Of a stretch of DNA of 64,000 nt, positions 19,076 through 27,650 are shown one piece after another; position 1 is the stretch's first letter; every line of letters begins with the position of its first letter. The translations under genes were made by a program, and so were the position numbers. The DNA comes from Paracoccus sp. MC1862. Lineage in GTDB: Bacteria; Pseudomonadota; Alphaproteobacteria; Rhodobacterales; Rhodobacteraceae. The notes below the pieces were generated by a model that had not been told where the DNA came from, did not search any database, and was given only the letters and a program-made list of their open reading frames with translations. The stretch is from contig NZ_CP067225.1 in the NCBI RefSeq assembly GCF_016617715.1, forward strand, positions 310,001 through 374,000. Reading direction: 5' to 3'.

Positions 19076-20641
19076 TCATGCAGCCGCCGTCCGTTCCGTC
19101 AGCCGGTCGCGCAGCAGCCGGTGCTGGATCTTGCCGGTGGCGGTGCGCGGTATCTCGTCGTCGGATACGAAGCTGACGCTGCGGGGTAGCTTGAAGCGGG
19201 CGATGCGGTCCTCGCACCAGCCGATCAACTCGCGTTCCGAGATGCCCACGCCGTCATGCAGGACGACCACGGCATGGACCCGCTCGCCCCATTTCTCGTC
19301 CGGCAGGCCGATCACCGCCACGTCGCGGACGGCGGGGCAGGCACCCAGCGCCGCCTCGATCTCGGACGGATAGATGTTCTCGCCGCCCGAGATGATCATG
19401 TTCTTCTTGCGGTCGATTAGGCGGATGAAGCCCTGCTCGTCCCGCAGGGCCATGTCGCCCACGGTGCAATAGTCGCCCCGGAAGGCCTCGGCGGTCTTGC
19501 CAGGCTGGTTCCAGTAGCCGTCGAAGGTATAGGGTGTCGAGGAATAAAGCTCGCCCGCCATGCCGTCCGGCACCTCGTTGCCGTCGTCGTCCAGCAGACG
19601 GACCGGGGCCGAGCCGATGCATTCGCGGCCCACGGTGCCTAGGTTGGTGAATTGCTCGTCGGGGTGCAGCATCGTGACCCAGCCCGCCTCGGACGATCCG
19701 TAAAGCTCGAACAGACCCGAGTTCGGGAACATCTCCATCACCGCGCGCTTGGTGTCGGCGCGGGCGGGGGCGGATGAGATCATCATCTTCCGCATCGCGC
19801 CAAGGTCGCGGTTGCGGCCCGATGTCTGCGCGGCCAGCATCATGATGTAGTGGGTCGGAACCAACGAGGTGAAGGTGGACCCGATCTTCTCCATCACCGA
19901 CAGCGCGTGCTCGGGGTCGAAGCTGGGGCGCGAATAGATCGTGTTGACCCCCCCGCAATGGGCGAAGGAGCAGAAAAAGTTCAGCGAATTCGCATGGCAC
20001 ATCGGCATGACCAGCAGCGCGTCGTCGTTGCGGCCGATGGACAGCTCAACCTGCGTCACAAGCGACACCAGCGTCATGCCGCGATGGCTGCGGATCACCC
20101 CCTTGGGCTTGCCGGTGGTGCCTGAGGTATACATCAGCGCCCAAGGGTCGCTGTCGGCCACAGCCACCGCAGGCGCGCTGTCCGAGGCGCGGGCGATCAG
20201 GTCCTCGTAGGACTGCCAGCCCGCAGGCGGCGCCTCGGTGCCGAAATGGATGAAACGGTTTGTGGGGATCGGCAGGTCGGATCGCACTTCCTCGATCATC
20301 CCGTAAAGCGAGTCCTCGGCCACCACGCAGGCGGCGCCCGCGTCCTCGATGATGAAGCGTATCTCGATAGGGGCGAGGCGGAAGTTTATCGGCACTGCGA
20401 TCAGCCCGGCCTTGGCGCAGGCGGCATAGATCTCCGCCCATTCTAGGCGGTTGTAGGCGAGAACTGCCACCCGATCGCCCTTGACTAGTCCGAGTCCCGT
20501 CAGCGCATTGGCCAGCCTGCGGGCGCGGGCGTTCCACTGCCCGAAGGTCAGCGCACGTTCCAGGTCGCGAGCGCCCAAGCGGTCGGGCGCCATGCGGGCC
20601 TGCGCGTCGAGCAGGCCGCCCAAAGTCAGCAACTGCCTCAT
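19076..20641 (-). CDS. Acyl-CoA synthetase, class I adenylate-forming
   Basis: ATG 20641 is preceded by AGGAGGAGAT; 521 residues. Motifs: P-loop MYTSGTTGKPKGVIRSH (about residue 170), YGSSEAGWVT (about 320), core GDMALRDEQGFIRLIDRKKNMIISGGENIYPSEIE (hinge and phosphopantetheine contacts, shown here in part), and the C-terminal catalytic lysine in PRTATGKIQHRLLRDRL. It activates a carboxylic acid to its CoA thioester in the cytosol. In context it would act on the acid made by the quinoprotein dehydrogenase and AldA-like enzyme or imported by TRAP, the role LvaE has in levulinate use. It ends the cytochrome c to synthetase unit. Confidence 0.9.
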   Translation of the reverse strand: MRQLLTLGGLLDAQARMAPDRLGARDLERALTFGQWNARARRLANALTGLGLVKGDRVAVLAYNRLEWAEIYAACAKAGLIAVPINFRLAPIEIRFIIEDAGAACVVAEDSLYGMIEEVRSDLPIPTNRFIHFGTEAPPAGWQSYEDLIARASDSAPAVAVADSDPWALMYTSGTTGKPKGVIRSHRGMTLVSLVTQVELSIGRNDDALLVMPMCHANSLNFFCSFAHCGGVNTIYSRPSFDPEHALSVMEKIGSTFTSLVPTHYIMMLAAQTSGRNRDLGAMRKMMISSAPARADTKRAVMEMFPNSGLFELYGSSEAGWVTMLHPDEQFTNLGTVGRECIGSAPVRLLDDDGNEVPDGMAGELYSSTPYTFDGYWNQPGKTAEAFRGDYCTVGDMALRDEQGFIRLIDRKKNMIISGGENIYPSEIEAALGACPAVRDVAVIGLPDEKWGERVHAVVVLHDGVGISERELIGWCEDRIARFKLPRSVSFVSDDEIPRTATGKIQHRLLRDRLTERTAAA

Positions 20642-20706
20642 ATCTCCTCCTTGCCCCCTGATGGGGGCTTCCTTCGGTTCGCGCCGCAGATGAAATGCGG
20701 CTTCTG

Positions 20707-21975
20707 CTATCCTGATTGCGCAGGTGATCCGCACTTGCCCGTCGGGGCGGGAGCCGGGTTCAGTTGGGCCAGCAACTCAGCCCATTCGGTGATCGCCTGC
20801 GGGGTCAGTTCTTTCGTCGCGGCCGGGTTGACTCGCACGGCATAGAGCGGCTGGCGCAATTGACCATCGCTCGGATTGAAGACGGTGTCCTTGCCGATGG
20901 AGGGCCTCTGCACAGGATCGGAGAGCCAGGCGGCAAGGTCGGTCCCGCTCGTGCTGCCGGTAGCCTCGGTCGCCTCGGCTACCAGTCGCAGGGCCGTCTG
21001 TGCCGCCCAGGCCGAGGGGTCCATCGGGATCCGCCAGCGGGCGAGGAAGTCGGCGTTGAGGGCGGCGGCCTCGGCCGTGTCGAGCCGTGCTTCCCACAGG
21101 GCGAGACGAGGTGCTCCACCCACGTTGGGCGCAAGCTGGCGGCAACGGTTGTAGAACTCGCGCGTCTGAGTCGCGGCCCAGGGAAAGCCGGTGATCGGCA
21201 CGGTTGCGCCCTCTCCCTCGGCAGTGGCAAGCAGGTTCAGTTGCACCAGCCAGTCGGTCAGCAGCAGCACCGCCTCGGCGCCACTGTCCTGCAGATCCGA
21301 CAACGCCGAGCGGAACAGGGTGGAGTCCCGGCTGACAATGCTGGTGCCCGTGACCTCCGCCCCCGCGCGGCGCAGATCCGCTTGCGCCTGCGCCAGCAGG
21401 TCCACATGGGCGGAGTCATCCTGGTGGATCAAATGCCAGCGGTTCCTGCCTTGGCCGCGGTAAAGCTCCGATAGCGCCGACAGATAGGTGCTGGCAGGTG
21501 CCTCGAGATGCAGGGTGCGCCCGCCGCAGAACTCAGCTCGCAGCCCATCCGCAGGCGCGGCGATGTTGATAAACAGGGCGCCCGCATCCCGCGCGACCGC
21601 GCCGATGGCGCGCGCATCCTTGGCCGAAAAGCCGCCGATCAGCACCGTCGCGCGGTCGCGCTCGACCAGCCGCTCAGCCGCGCGGCGGGCCGAGGCCGCT
21701 TCAGGCGCGTTGGCCAGCAGCAGGCGGTGCGGCTCGGTACCCATGGGCGTTGCGCGCTCGAGATCGTCGCTGGTGATCAGCAGGCCCTTGCGGGCGGCTT
21801 CGGCCGGGAAGGACAGATTGACGCCGACCAGCGGCAGGCCGCGCCCGGCCAAGGGCAGGATCGCGCCCACCCGCAGTGCGGGGCGGGTCGCCCGGGCCAG
21901 CGCCGGCGCGGCGACTCCTGCCGCCAGCGCGGCCATCAGGGCCTGCCGCCGGGTCAGGAGAGGGACGCGCATCAC
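20707..21975 (-). CDS. Quinoprotein-associated ABC-type substrate-binding protein (branched-chain family)
   Basis: 422 residues; N-terminal twin-arginine-like signal LLTRRQALMAALAAGVAAPALARA. The body resembles Leu/Ile/Val-type type I periplasmic binding proteins (LRVGAILPLAGRG, VLIGGFSAKDARAIGAVARDAGALFIN). A subfamily of these is known as the ABC-type substrate-binding protein of PQQ-dependent alcohol dehydrogenase systems. There is no permease or ATPase gene nearby, so it probably senses or binds a substrate or cofactor for the dehydrogenase rather than feeding an ABC importer. It overlaps the next binding-protein gene by four bases (ATGA). Confidence 0.8.
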   Translation of the reverse strand: MMRVPLLTRRQALMAALAAGVAAPALARATRPALRVGAILPLAGRGLPLVGVNLSFPAEAARKGLLITSDDLERATPMGTEPHRLLLANAPEAASARRAAERLVERDRATVLIGGFSAKDARAIGAVARDAGALFINIAAPADGLRAEFCGGRTLHLEAPASTYLSALSELYRGQGRNRWHLIHQDDSAHVDLLAQAQADLRRAGAEVTGTSIVSRDSTLFRSALSDLQDSGAEAVLLLTDWLVQLNLLATAEGEGATVPITGFPWAATQTREFYNRCRQLAPNVGGAPRLALWEARLDTAEAAALNADFLARWRIPMDPSAWAAQTALRLVAEATEATGSTSGTDLAAWLSDPVQRPSIGKDTVFNPSDGQLRQPLYAVRVNPAATKELTPQAITEWAELLAQLNPAPAPTGKCGSPAQSG

Positions 21976-22793
21976 TCAGTCTCCGCGAGATGAGCCGCGC
22001 TGCGCTTGGTGACGGGACGGGTCGGGATGCCTGCGTCCTCCAGCACGGCCTGGATCTCGTCCCAGCGCTCGCTCAGCGCGCGGTTGATGTCGTTGCGAAA
22101 GGCGATGTCCCCGTAGCGCACACCGATGGTGAACATGGCGACCATGGGCAGCACCGGCAGGTCGATCTCGGGCGTGACCAGCGTGAAACGCAGTTCCGCC
22201 TCGTGCCCCGCGAGCGAGGCGGCGGTCGGTCCCCAGAGAATGGCGAGGTCGATCTCTCCCGCCGCAAGGGCCTGCACCATCCCGTCGGTCCCGGCATCGT
22301 CCAGCCGGGCCTGCGGGAAATAGCGCAACTGCCCCGCCAACCCGCGCTTGGCCAAGGCCATGACCGGCGGGATCGGATGCCGCGGATCGCCGGCGACCCC
22401 GATCCACAGCGATTTCAGCGCCGGGTCATCTAGCGAGGCCGGCAGCGCGGCCCCGCCGTTATGTGTCATGAAGACAAAGCCCGTGGCGTAATAGACCTGC
22501 GAGGTCTGGAACCCCTCGCTCTTGTCTGGGATGCTGATCGCCACGTCGCAGCCGCCGGCGTGCATGATGCGGCGCAGCGTGCGGCTGCGGCGGTCGGGCA
22601 AGGTGACAAATTGCAACTCGGCCCCCATTGCATCCGCGAGGATCGCGGCCACGCGGTCGTCAATGCCAGTTTCGTCCGCGCGGGTGTAGGGCGCCGCATC
22701 CGGCGCCCTGCAGACAGACAGGGTCCAGGCCCCGGCAAGGGACGGCAGGGCCAGCAGCCCTGCCATCCCCAATATCGCCCATGCTGCGCGCAT
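21972..22793 (-). CDS. Quinoprotein-associated periplasmic binding protein (MoxJ/XoxJ-like)
   Basis: 273 residues with a Sec signal (WAILGMAGLLALPSLAGA) and a family 3 solute-binding fold: LSVCRAPDAAPYTRADETGIDD, HAGGCDVAISIPDKSEGFQTSQVYYATGFVF. MoxJ/XoxJ proteins accompany methanol-type quinoproteins and are thought to help load or activate the dehydrogenase. It lies 20 bases after the dehydrogenase gene. Its association with a lanthanide-type dehydrogenase fits the XoxJ comparison, but the two are only distantly alike. Confidence 0.8.
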   Translation of the reverse strand: MRAAWAILGMAGLLALPSLAGAWTLSVCRAPDAAPYTRADETGIDDRVAAILADAMGAELQFVTLPDRRSRTLRRIMHAGGCDVAISIPDKSEGFQTSQVYYATGFVFMTHNGGAALPASLDDPALKSLWIGVAGDPRHPIPPVMALAKRGLAGQLRYFPQARLDDAGTDGMVQALAAGEIDLAILWGPTAASLAGHEAELRFTLVTPEIDLPVLPMVAMFTIGVRYGDIAFRNDINRALSERWDEIQAVLEDAGIPTRPVTKRSAAHLAETE

Positions 22794-22813
22794 TGCCCTT
22801 GTCCCCTTTTGGT

Positions 22814-24553
22814 TCAGGGCAATGCGAAGACATAGACGGTGCCGCCCTGAGAAACCTCGGTCTTGGTGCCCCAGGCCTGGTCGATGAAGCTTTGGAAGCG
22901 CTCAGCATCGACGCCCCAGCCGGTGGTAATGGCGATATGCTGTTTGCCGTCCACCTCGAAGCTGGTGGGCGGCGCAACTACCCCGCCGTCCAGCTTGACC
23001 GACCACAGCTCGGCCCCGGTTTCCGCATCCAACGCGCGGAACATTGCGTCGTTGGTGCCGCCCAGGAAGACCACGCCCCCGGCGGTGGACAGGATCGGCC
23101 CCCAGTTCGGCGACTTGAAGTTCACCTGCCACTTCTTTTCCAGCGTGCGGATGTCCCAGGCTTGGACCGCGCCGATGTGCTCCTTGGCAGCCTCGGTGGG
23201 CGTCATCTCAAGCCCGGAGCCGAGATAGAGCACACCCGGCTCGTATTCGACCGGCGCCCCTTCCATTGCGCCGCAATGGTTCTCGTTTACCGAGATGAAC
23301 AGCGTTCCGGTCGCCGGGTCATAGGAGTCCGCCGGCCAGTCGCGCCCGCCCCAGGCCGAGGGACAGAACTCGACCCGCTTGCCCAGTTCGGGCAGGTTCT
23401 CTTGGTTGTACTCGGGACGCCCTGTCTCGGGATTGAGCCCGGTAAATGCGTTCTGATAGACATAGGGCTTGCCTTCGATGAAGGACAGCTTCCCGTCCGA
23501 ACGGTCGAGCTTGTAGATATAGCCGTTTCGGGCGAAGCGGACGGCCAGTTTCTGGGTGTCGCCATTCTCGCCCTGAAGGTCGATCAGGGTCGGCGGCACG
23601 ACCTCGTCCCAGTCCCAGGTGTCGTTCCAGTGATACTGGAAATGGGTGGCGATGGCGCCGTTCTCGGGGTTCAGGCCGATGGTCGAGGCGGTATAAAGGT
23701 TGTCGCCCGGCCTCAGCGCGCCCACCCAGGGCGCAGCGTTGCCGACGCCCCAATAGGCCAGCTTCGCTTCGGGGTCGTAGTTGCCGGTGATCCAGACCGG
23801 GCCGCCGCCGTTCTGCCATGTGTCGCCCGGCCATGTCTCGCTGCCCGGCTCGCCCGGCGCGGGGATAGTGTAGGTCTTCCACAGCGGATTGCCCGTCCCG
23901 GCGTCGAAGGCTTGGACAAAGCCGCGGATGCCAAGTTCCCCTCCGGAAACCCCGGCCATCACCCTGCCGTCCACGACCAGTGGCGCGAGGGTGGAATAAT
24001 AGCCCTCCATCCAGTCGGCCATGGTCTGCGACCACAGAGGCTCGCCGGTCTTCGCGTCCAGCGCGACGACCATTGCATCCTGGGTGGTGGTGAAGACCTT
24101 GTCGTCCCACAGGGCGACGCCACGGTTCGCGGGATGGATCGGCACCAGATCCTCGGGGATCGGATGCTGGTAACGCCAGTGTTCCCCGCCAGTCTTGGCG
24201 TCCATGGCGATGACCTGGTTGTCATGGGTCGTCATGAACATGACGCCGTCATTGACGATGGCCGCTGCCTGATGCGCGCCACTGGCGGGCAGGGCAGTGA
24301 ACTCGGGCGCGGGGCGGTAAGGACCGGTCGGATGGCTCCATACCTGCGTCAGCTGGGCGACATTGTCTTTGGTGATCTGGGTCAGTGGGCTGTGGCCATG
24401 GCCGTCATAGGTGCGGCGCGATTGCAGCCAGTTCCGTTCCTCGGGCTGGGTCAGGCGCTCGGCGGTAACGGGGCTGTAGTCGGCGATTTCGGCCGCCGCC
24501 GGGCCTGCCAGCACCAGCGCGATCAGCGAAACCGAACGAAGCAGTCCGTGCAT
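22814..24553 (-). CDS. PQQ-dependent alcohol dehydrogenase, lanthanide-type active site
   Basis: ATG 24553 has GGAGGAGG seven bases upstream; 579 residues with a Sec signal (LIALVLAGPAAAE). An eight-bladed quinoprotein of the methanol/ethanol family. Metal and catalytic residues: Glu206 in GGELGIRG, Asn272 in WGVGNAAPW, catalytic Asp314 with Asp316 two residues on (TWDWDEV), and Arg342 in FARNGYIY. The extra Asp is the marker of lanthanide-dependent XoxF/ExaF/PedH enzymes; calcium enzymes have Ala or Ser there. Where the family has the vicinal CysCys (PCCDVVNRG) this protein has Ile-His (PIHPANRG). Periplasmic; electrons go to the cytochrome c encoded 42 bases upstream. Primary alcohol or diol substrate inferred. 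Confidence 0.92.
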   Translation of the reverse strand: MHGLLRSVSLIALVLAGPAAAEIADYSPVTAERLTQPEERNWLQSRRTYDGHGHSPLTQITKDNVAQLTQVWSHPTGPYRPAPEFTALPASGAHQAAAIVNDGVMFMTTHDNQVIAMDAKTGGEHWRYQHPIPEDLVPIHPANRGVALWDDKVFTTTQDAMVVALDAKTGEPLWSQTMADWMEGYYSTLAPLVVDGRVMAGVSGGELGIRGFVQAFDAGTGNPLWKTYTIPAPGEPGSETWPGDTWQNGGGPVWITGNYDPEAKLAYWGVGNAAPWVGALRPGDNLYTASTIGLNPENGAIATHFQYHWNDTWDWDEVVPPTLIDLQGENGDTQKLAVRFARNGYIYKLDRSDGKLSFIEGKPYVYQNAFTGLNPETGRPEYNQENLPELGKRVEFCPSAWGGRDWPADSYDPATGTLFISVNENHCGAMEGAPVEYEPGVLYLGSGLEMTPTEAAKEHIGAVQAWDIRTLEKKWQVNFKSPNWGPILSTAGGVVFLGGTNDAMFRALDAETGAELWSVKLDGGVVAPPTSFEVDGKQHIAITTGWGVDAERFQSFIDQAWGTKTEVSQGGTVYVFALP

Positions 24554-24595
24554 CTGGGTTCCTCCTCCCATGTGTCCTGCAGGCCGCGGGAAGGC

Positions 24596-25075
24596 CTAAC
24601 GCATGTCCTTGACGTCCTGCGGGATGACGTGCCCGTAAGCATTGCCCCAGCTGTTGCGGGCGAAAGTGGCAATCAGGGCGATCTGCTCGTCGCTGAGATG
24701 CTCGCCCAAGGGTGGCATGTAGCCGCGCCCGTTGATGATGATCGAAGCGATATAGGCCGCATCGGCGATATTCTCGTTGCCCGACAGGGGAACGCCCGCC
24801 TTGCCGCGCATCCCGTGACAGCGCCGGCAGTTCTGGAAGAACAGCTTTTCGCCATCCGCCATCATCTCGGGGGTGACGCCCTCGGGCAGGGCGACGGGCT
24901 CAGTTGGGGCGGCCGTGTCCGTCCCGGCCGGCGGGCCCGCTGTCGGCAGGATCGGAGCGGCGGCGGTCGCAGCTGGGGCAGGTGCTGCTTGTTGGGCTGA
25001 CGCCCGAGGCGGCAGGGCCGCGCTCAGCATCAATGCACAGGCCATCGGAAATCCCGTTGAGAGGTTCAGGTGCAT
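24596..25075 (-). CDS. Periplasmic cytochrome c, electron acceptor of the quinoprotein
   Basis: 159 residues: Sec signal (CALMLSAALPPRASAQ), a Pro/Ala-rich linker (about 28-65), then one heme domain with CRRCH at about residue 84 and a likely axial Met in GYMPPLGEHLS at about 120. This is the usual size and place of the dedicated acceptor (MxaG/ExaB/XoxG role) for PQQ dehydrogenases. GGAGGAG precedes the ATG. An operator palindrome lies 16-32 bases upstream, making this the first gene of the dehydrogenase unit. Confidence 0.9.
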   Translation of the reverse strand: MHLNLSTGFPMACALMLSAALPPRASAQQAAPAPAATAAAPILPTAGPPAGTDTAAPTEPVALPEGVTPEMMADGEKLFFQNCRRCHGMRGKAGVPLSGNENIADAAYIASIIINGRGYMPPLGEHLSDEQIALIATFARNSWGNAYGHVIPQDVKDMR

Positions 25076-25090
25076 TTCTCCTCCCGCATC

Positions 25091-25107
25091 CTGAATTCGG
25101 AATTCAG
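25091..25107. promoter_or_regulatory. GntR-type operator 2
   Basis: A perfect 17-bp palindrome CTGAATTCGGAATTCAG centred on one G, placed 16 bases before the cytochrome c ATG. GAATTC repeats stand out in GC-rich DNA. A repressor bound here would cover the transcription start or leader of the cytochrome c/dehydrogenase unit. Confidence 0.75.
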
Positions 25108-25176
25108 AATGTTAAACGTACAGACTTCTGTCAACTGATTCGCGCGACATCGAAGAAAGCAAAGCGGATCGTCTGC

Positions 25177-25857
25177 TCAGAACTCGCGTTCGGCCAGAGT
25201 GCGCAATAGGGCGTCCTGTGCGCCGAGCACATGTTCTGCCGCCAGCCGTTCCGAGGCTGCCGCATCGCCTGCCAGCAGCGCGTCGAGGATGTCGCGGTGT
25301 TGGCGCCAGACGATCTCGCCCCGCTCGGCGTGCAGAAGGACCGCGACCATCACCCGGCGCAGATAATTCCAGTGAGCAGCGGCAGTGTCTGCAATGAAGG
25401 GATTGCCCGACATCTCGTAGATAAAGGAATGGAACTGCACGTCGTGGCTTACAGCATCAGACGCATTGCTGCGGTTCCGTGCGGCCTCGCCTTCGGACAA
25501 GATCGCCTCGCCCCGTCGGGCAAGCTCAAGGGCGAAGGCTGGCGAGGCGGCAGTGCGCTCTGTCACCAATCGGGCGGCCAGCTGATCCAGCACAATGCGG
25601 ATCTGGTAGTGGTGAATCACGTCATTGGCGTTCAGCGGCGCCACATAAAGGCCGCGCGCGCCAAGCTCGACCACCAGTCGCTCGTTCTTCAGCAGCAGCA
25701 AGGCCTGCTGCACGGGCTGGCGCGATACTCCCAGTGCTGCCGCCAGTTCCTCTTGCACCAGATGGGTGCCGGGGGTCATCTTGCCATCGCATATGCTGTC
25801 GCGAATGGCATTGTAGACCTGCTGGGCGCGACTGGGGGCGGTGGCAATCGGCTGCAT
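25177..25857 (-). CDS. GntR-family transcriptional regulator (FCD subfamily)
   Basis: 226 residues: N-terminal winged helix (AQQVYNAIRDSICDGKMTPGTHLVQEELAAALGVSRQPV in family layout, given as start YNAIRDSIC and helix VSRQPVQQALLLL) and an all-helical FCD effector domain (about 90-220) with HDVQFHSFIYEMSGN providing metal/acid ligands. FCD regulators bind carboxylic acids and usually repress catabolic genes. It stands between AldA-like and cytochrome c genes, and three like palindromes occur in the cluster, so it is the natural candidate regulator. Binding to those sites is inferred. Confidence 0.9.
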   Translation of the reverse strand: MQPIATAPSRAQQVYNAIRDSICDGKMTPGTHLVQEELAAALGVSRQPVQQALLLLKNERLVVELGARGLYVAPLNANDVIHHYQIRIVLDQLAARLVTERTAASPAFALELARRGEAILSEGEAARNRSNASDAVSHDVQFHSFIYEMSGNPFIADTAAAHWNYLRRVMVAVLLHAERGEIVWRQHRDILDALLAGDAAASERLAAEHVLGAQDALLRTLAEREF

Positions 25858-25957
25858 GTGGTAATTCCTCAGCTTGAATGGCGAGCGGCCGGAAGGTCTC
25901 CCTTCCGGCCGCAGGATCCTAGCAGGCTGCGCTGGTCAGCACAAAGTTGACCGAGGT

Positions 25958-27391
25958 TCAGGTCTGGACATAGCAGATGTGGGTCTCGGTGTATTCGAGC
26001 AGGCCGTGCTTGCCATCCGCACCGCCGATGCCCGACTTGCCGCGCCCCGCGTGGAAGCCCTGCATCGCCTCGAAGTTCTCGCGGTTGACGTAGGTTTCGC
26101 CGAAACGCAGCTCGTTGCAGGCCCGCATCATGGAGCCGACATTCGTCGTGTAGATCGACGAGGTGAGCCCGTAGGTCGTGTCGTTGGCATGGGCAATCGC
26201 CTGGTCGAGGCTGTCCACCTCGACCAGCGGCAGGACCGGGCCAAAGGTCTCGCGGCTGATGATGTCCATGTCCTGATGGCAGTTGACCAGCACGGTGGGC
26301 TTGTAGTGGCTGCCAACCCCCAGGTCGGCCACGCCGCCGCCCAGTGCCGCCTCGGCCCCGGCATCGAGTGCCGAGCGCACCAGCGCGTCGATCTTTTCCA
26401 CGCCCGCGCGGTTGATGATGGGGCCCATGTCGATCTCGTCGTTGCCCAGGGGGTCGCCGTAGCGGACCGCGTCCATCGCCTTGATCAGCTTGTCGGTGAA
26501 CTCGTCCGCCACCTTGCGGTCCACGTAAACGCGTTCGGCCGCGTTGCAGACCTGCCCCGTGTTCAGCGTCCGCGACTGGGTAATGGCACGGGCAGCCAGG
26601 TCGAGGTCGGCGTCCGCCGTCACGATGGCCGGGGCCTTGCCGCCCAGTTCAAGGTTGACCTTGCAAATGTTCCGGGCCGCATCCGCCATGATCTTCGATC
26701 CGGTTTCCACGCTGCCGGTGAAACTGACCATGCGCACGTCCGGGTGCAGGGTCAGCGCCCTACCGGTCGTGCCACCCCGGCCATAGACGATGTTGAAGAC
26801 GCCCTTGGGCAGTCCCGTTTCCGTCACCAGCCGGGCGAACAGAGCGGCGTTGTTCGGCGTTTCCTCGCTGGGCTTGATGACGATGGTGTTGCCGGTGATC
26901 AGGGCCGGGGCCATCTTCCGGGCGATCAGGAAGAACGGGAAGTTCCAAGGCAGGATGCCCGCAACGACGCCGATCGGCTGGCGGAACAGGAAGATGTTCT
27001 CGCCGGGGCGGTCGGACTGCAGGATCTCGCCCTCGATCCGGCGCGCCCATTCGGCCATGTAGTCGATGTAGTCGGCGGTAAAAGCCGCCTCGACCCGCGC
27101 CAGCGGCAGGATCTTGCCCTGTTCTTCGGAAATGACGCGGGCGATTTTCTCCGCATTGGCCCGGATCTTGGCCGAGATCTCGCGCAGGAACCCGGCACGC
27201 TGGATCGCGGGCAGCCGCTCCCAGTCGCGCTGGGCGCGGCTGGCGGCATCGACGGCCTCGTTCACGCCCTCGGCGGTGGTGTCCGGTACCTGCGAGATGC
27301 GTATGTCGCGCGCCGGGTTGAACACGTCGATCAAATCGTCGCCCGTCCTTTCTACAAAGCGGCCAGCGATAAAATTCTGGTGAACCGTCAT
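25958..27391 (-). CDS. aldA: Aldehyde dehydrogenase, AldA (lactaldehyde/glycolaldehyde) type
   Basis: ATG 27391 with GGAGGAGA upstream; 477 residues, the size of Escherichia coli AldA (479). Long stretches match it from memory: AFTADYIDYMAEWARR, EGEILQSDRPGENI, GILPWNFPFFLIARKMAPAL, NRENFEAMQGFHAG and KSGIGGADGKHGL. Catalytic residues: Glu in LELGGKAP (about 250), Cys in NTGQVCNAAERVY (about 285) and Asn in ILPWNFPFF. NAD-dependent, cytosolic; AldA prefers alpha-hydroxyaldehydes but is broad. In context it oxidises the aldehyde made by the quinoprotein. An operator lies 80 bases upstream and the GntR gene follows 100 bases downstream. Confidence 0.93.
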   Translation of the reverse strand: MTVHQNFIAGRFVERTGDDLIDVFNPARDIRISQVPDTTAEGVNEAVDAASRAQRDWERLPAIQRAGFLREISAKIRANAEKIARVISEEQGKILPLARVEAAFTADYIDYMAEWARRIEGEILQSDRPGENIFLFRQPIGVVAGILPWNFPFFLIARKMAPALITGNTIVIKPSEETPNNAALFARLVTETGLPKGVFNIVYGRGGTTGRALTLHPDVRMVSFTGSVETGSKIMADAARNICKVNLELGGKAPAIVTADADLDLAARAITQSRTLNTGQVCNAAERVYVDRKVADEFTDKLIKAMDAVRYGDPLGNDEIDMGPIINRAGVEKIDALVRSALDAGAEAALGGGVADLGVGSHYKPTVLVNCHQDMDIISRETFGPVLPLVEVDSLDQAIAHANDTTYGLTSSIYTTNVGSMMRACNELRFGETYVNRENFEAMQGFHAGRGKSGIGGADGKHGLLEYTETHICYVQT

Positions 27392-27470
27392 CAGGGTCTC
27401 TCCTCCCACAGCGGCAGGCCTCCTCCGCGAAGCCGGCGATTCGTCCGTAACCAAAAAGAATATAGCACTT

Positions 27471-27487
27471 CTGAATTCTGAATTCGA
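27471..27487. promoter_or_regulatory. GntR-type operator 3
   Basis: CTGAATTCTGAATTCGA matches the 17-bp palindrome at 25091 in 14 of 17 positions and lies 80 bases upstream of the aldA start, inside an AT-richer strip (27460-27495). Confidence 0.68.
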
Positions 27488-27650
27488 TAACTTTGCGCAA
27501 CCAAGGCGATGTGCTACAAGGCAGCGGCTATGGCCGTGTACGCTGTGGGCATGGCTGTCAGCGGGAGCCACGATGCTCTCGGCCAACAGTGCCGGGAGGA
27601 GAGCGCCCCTCGGCGCTGGCAAAGGACGATGGTCTTGGTCAGGGAGATCA

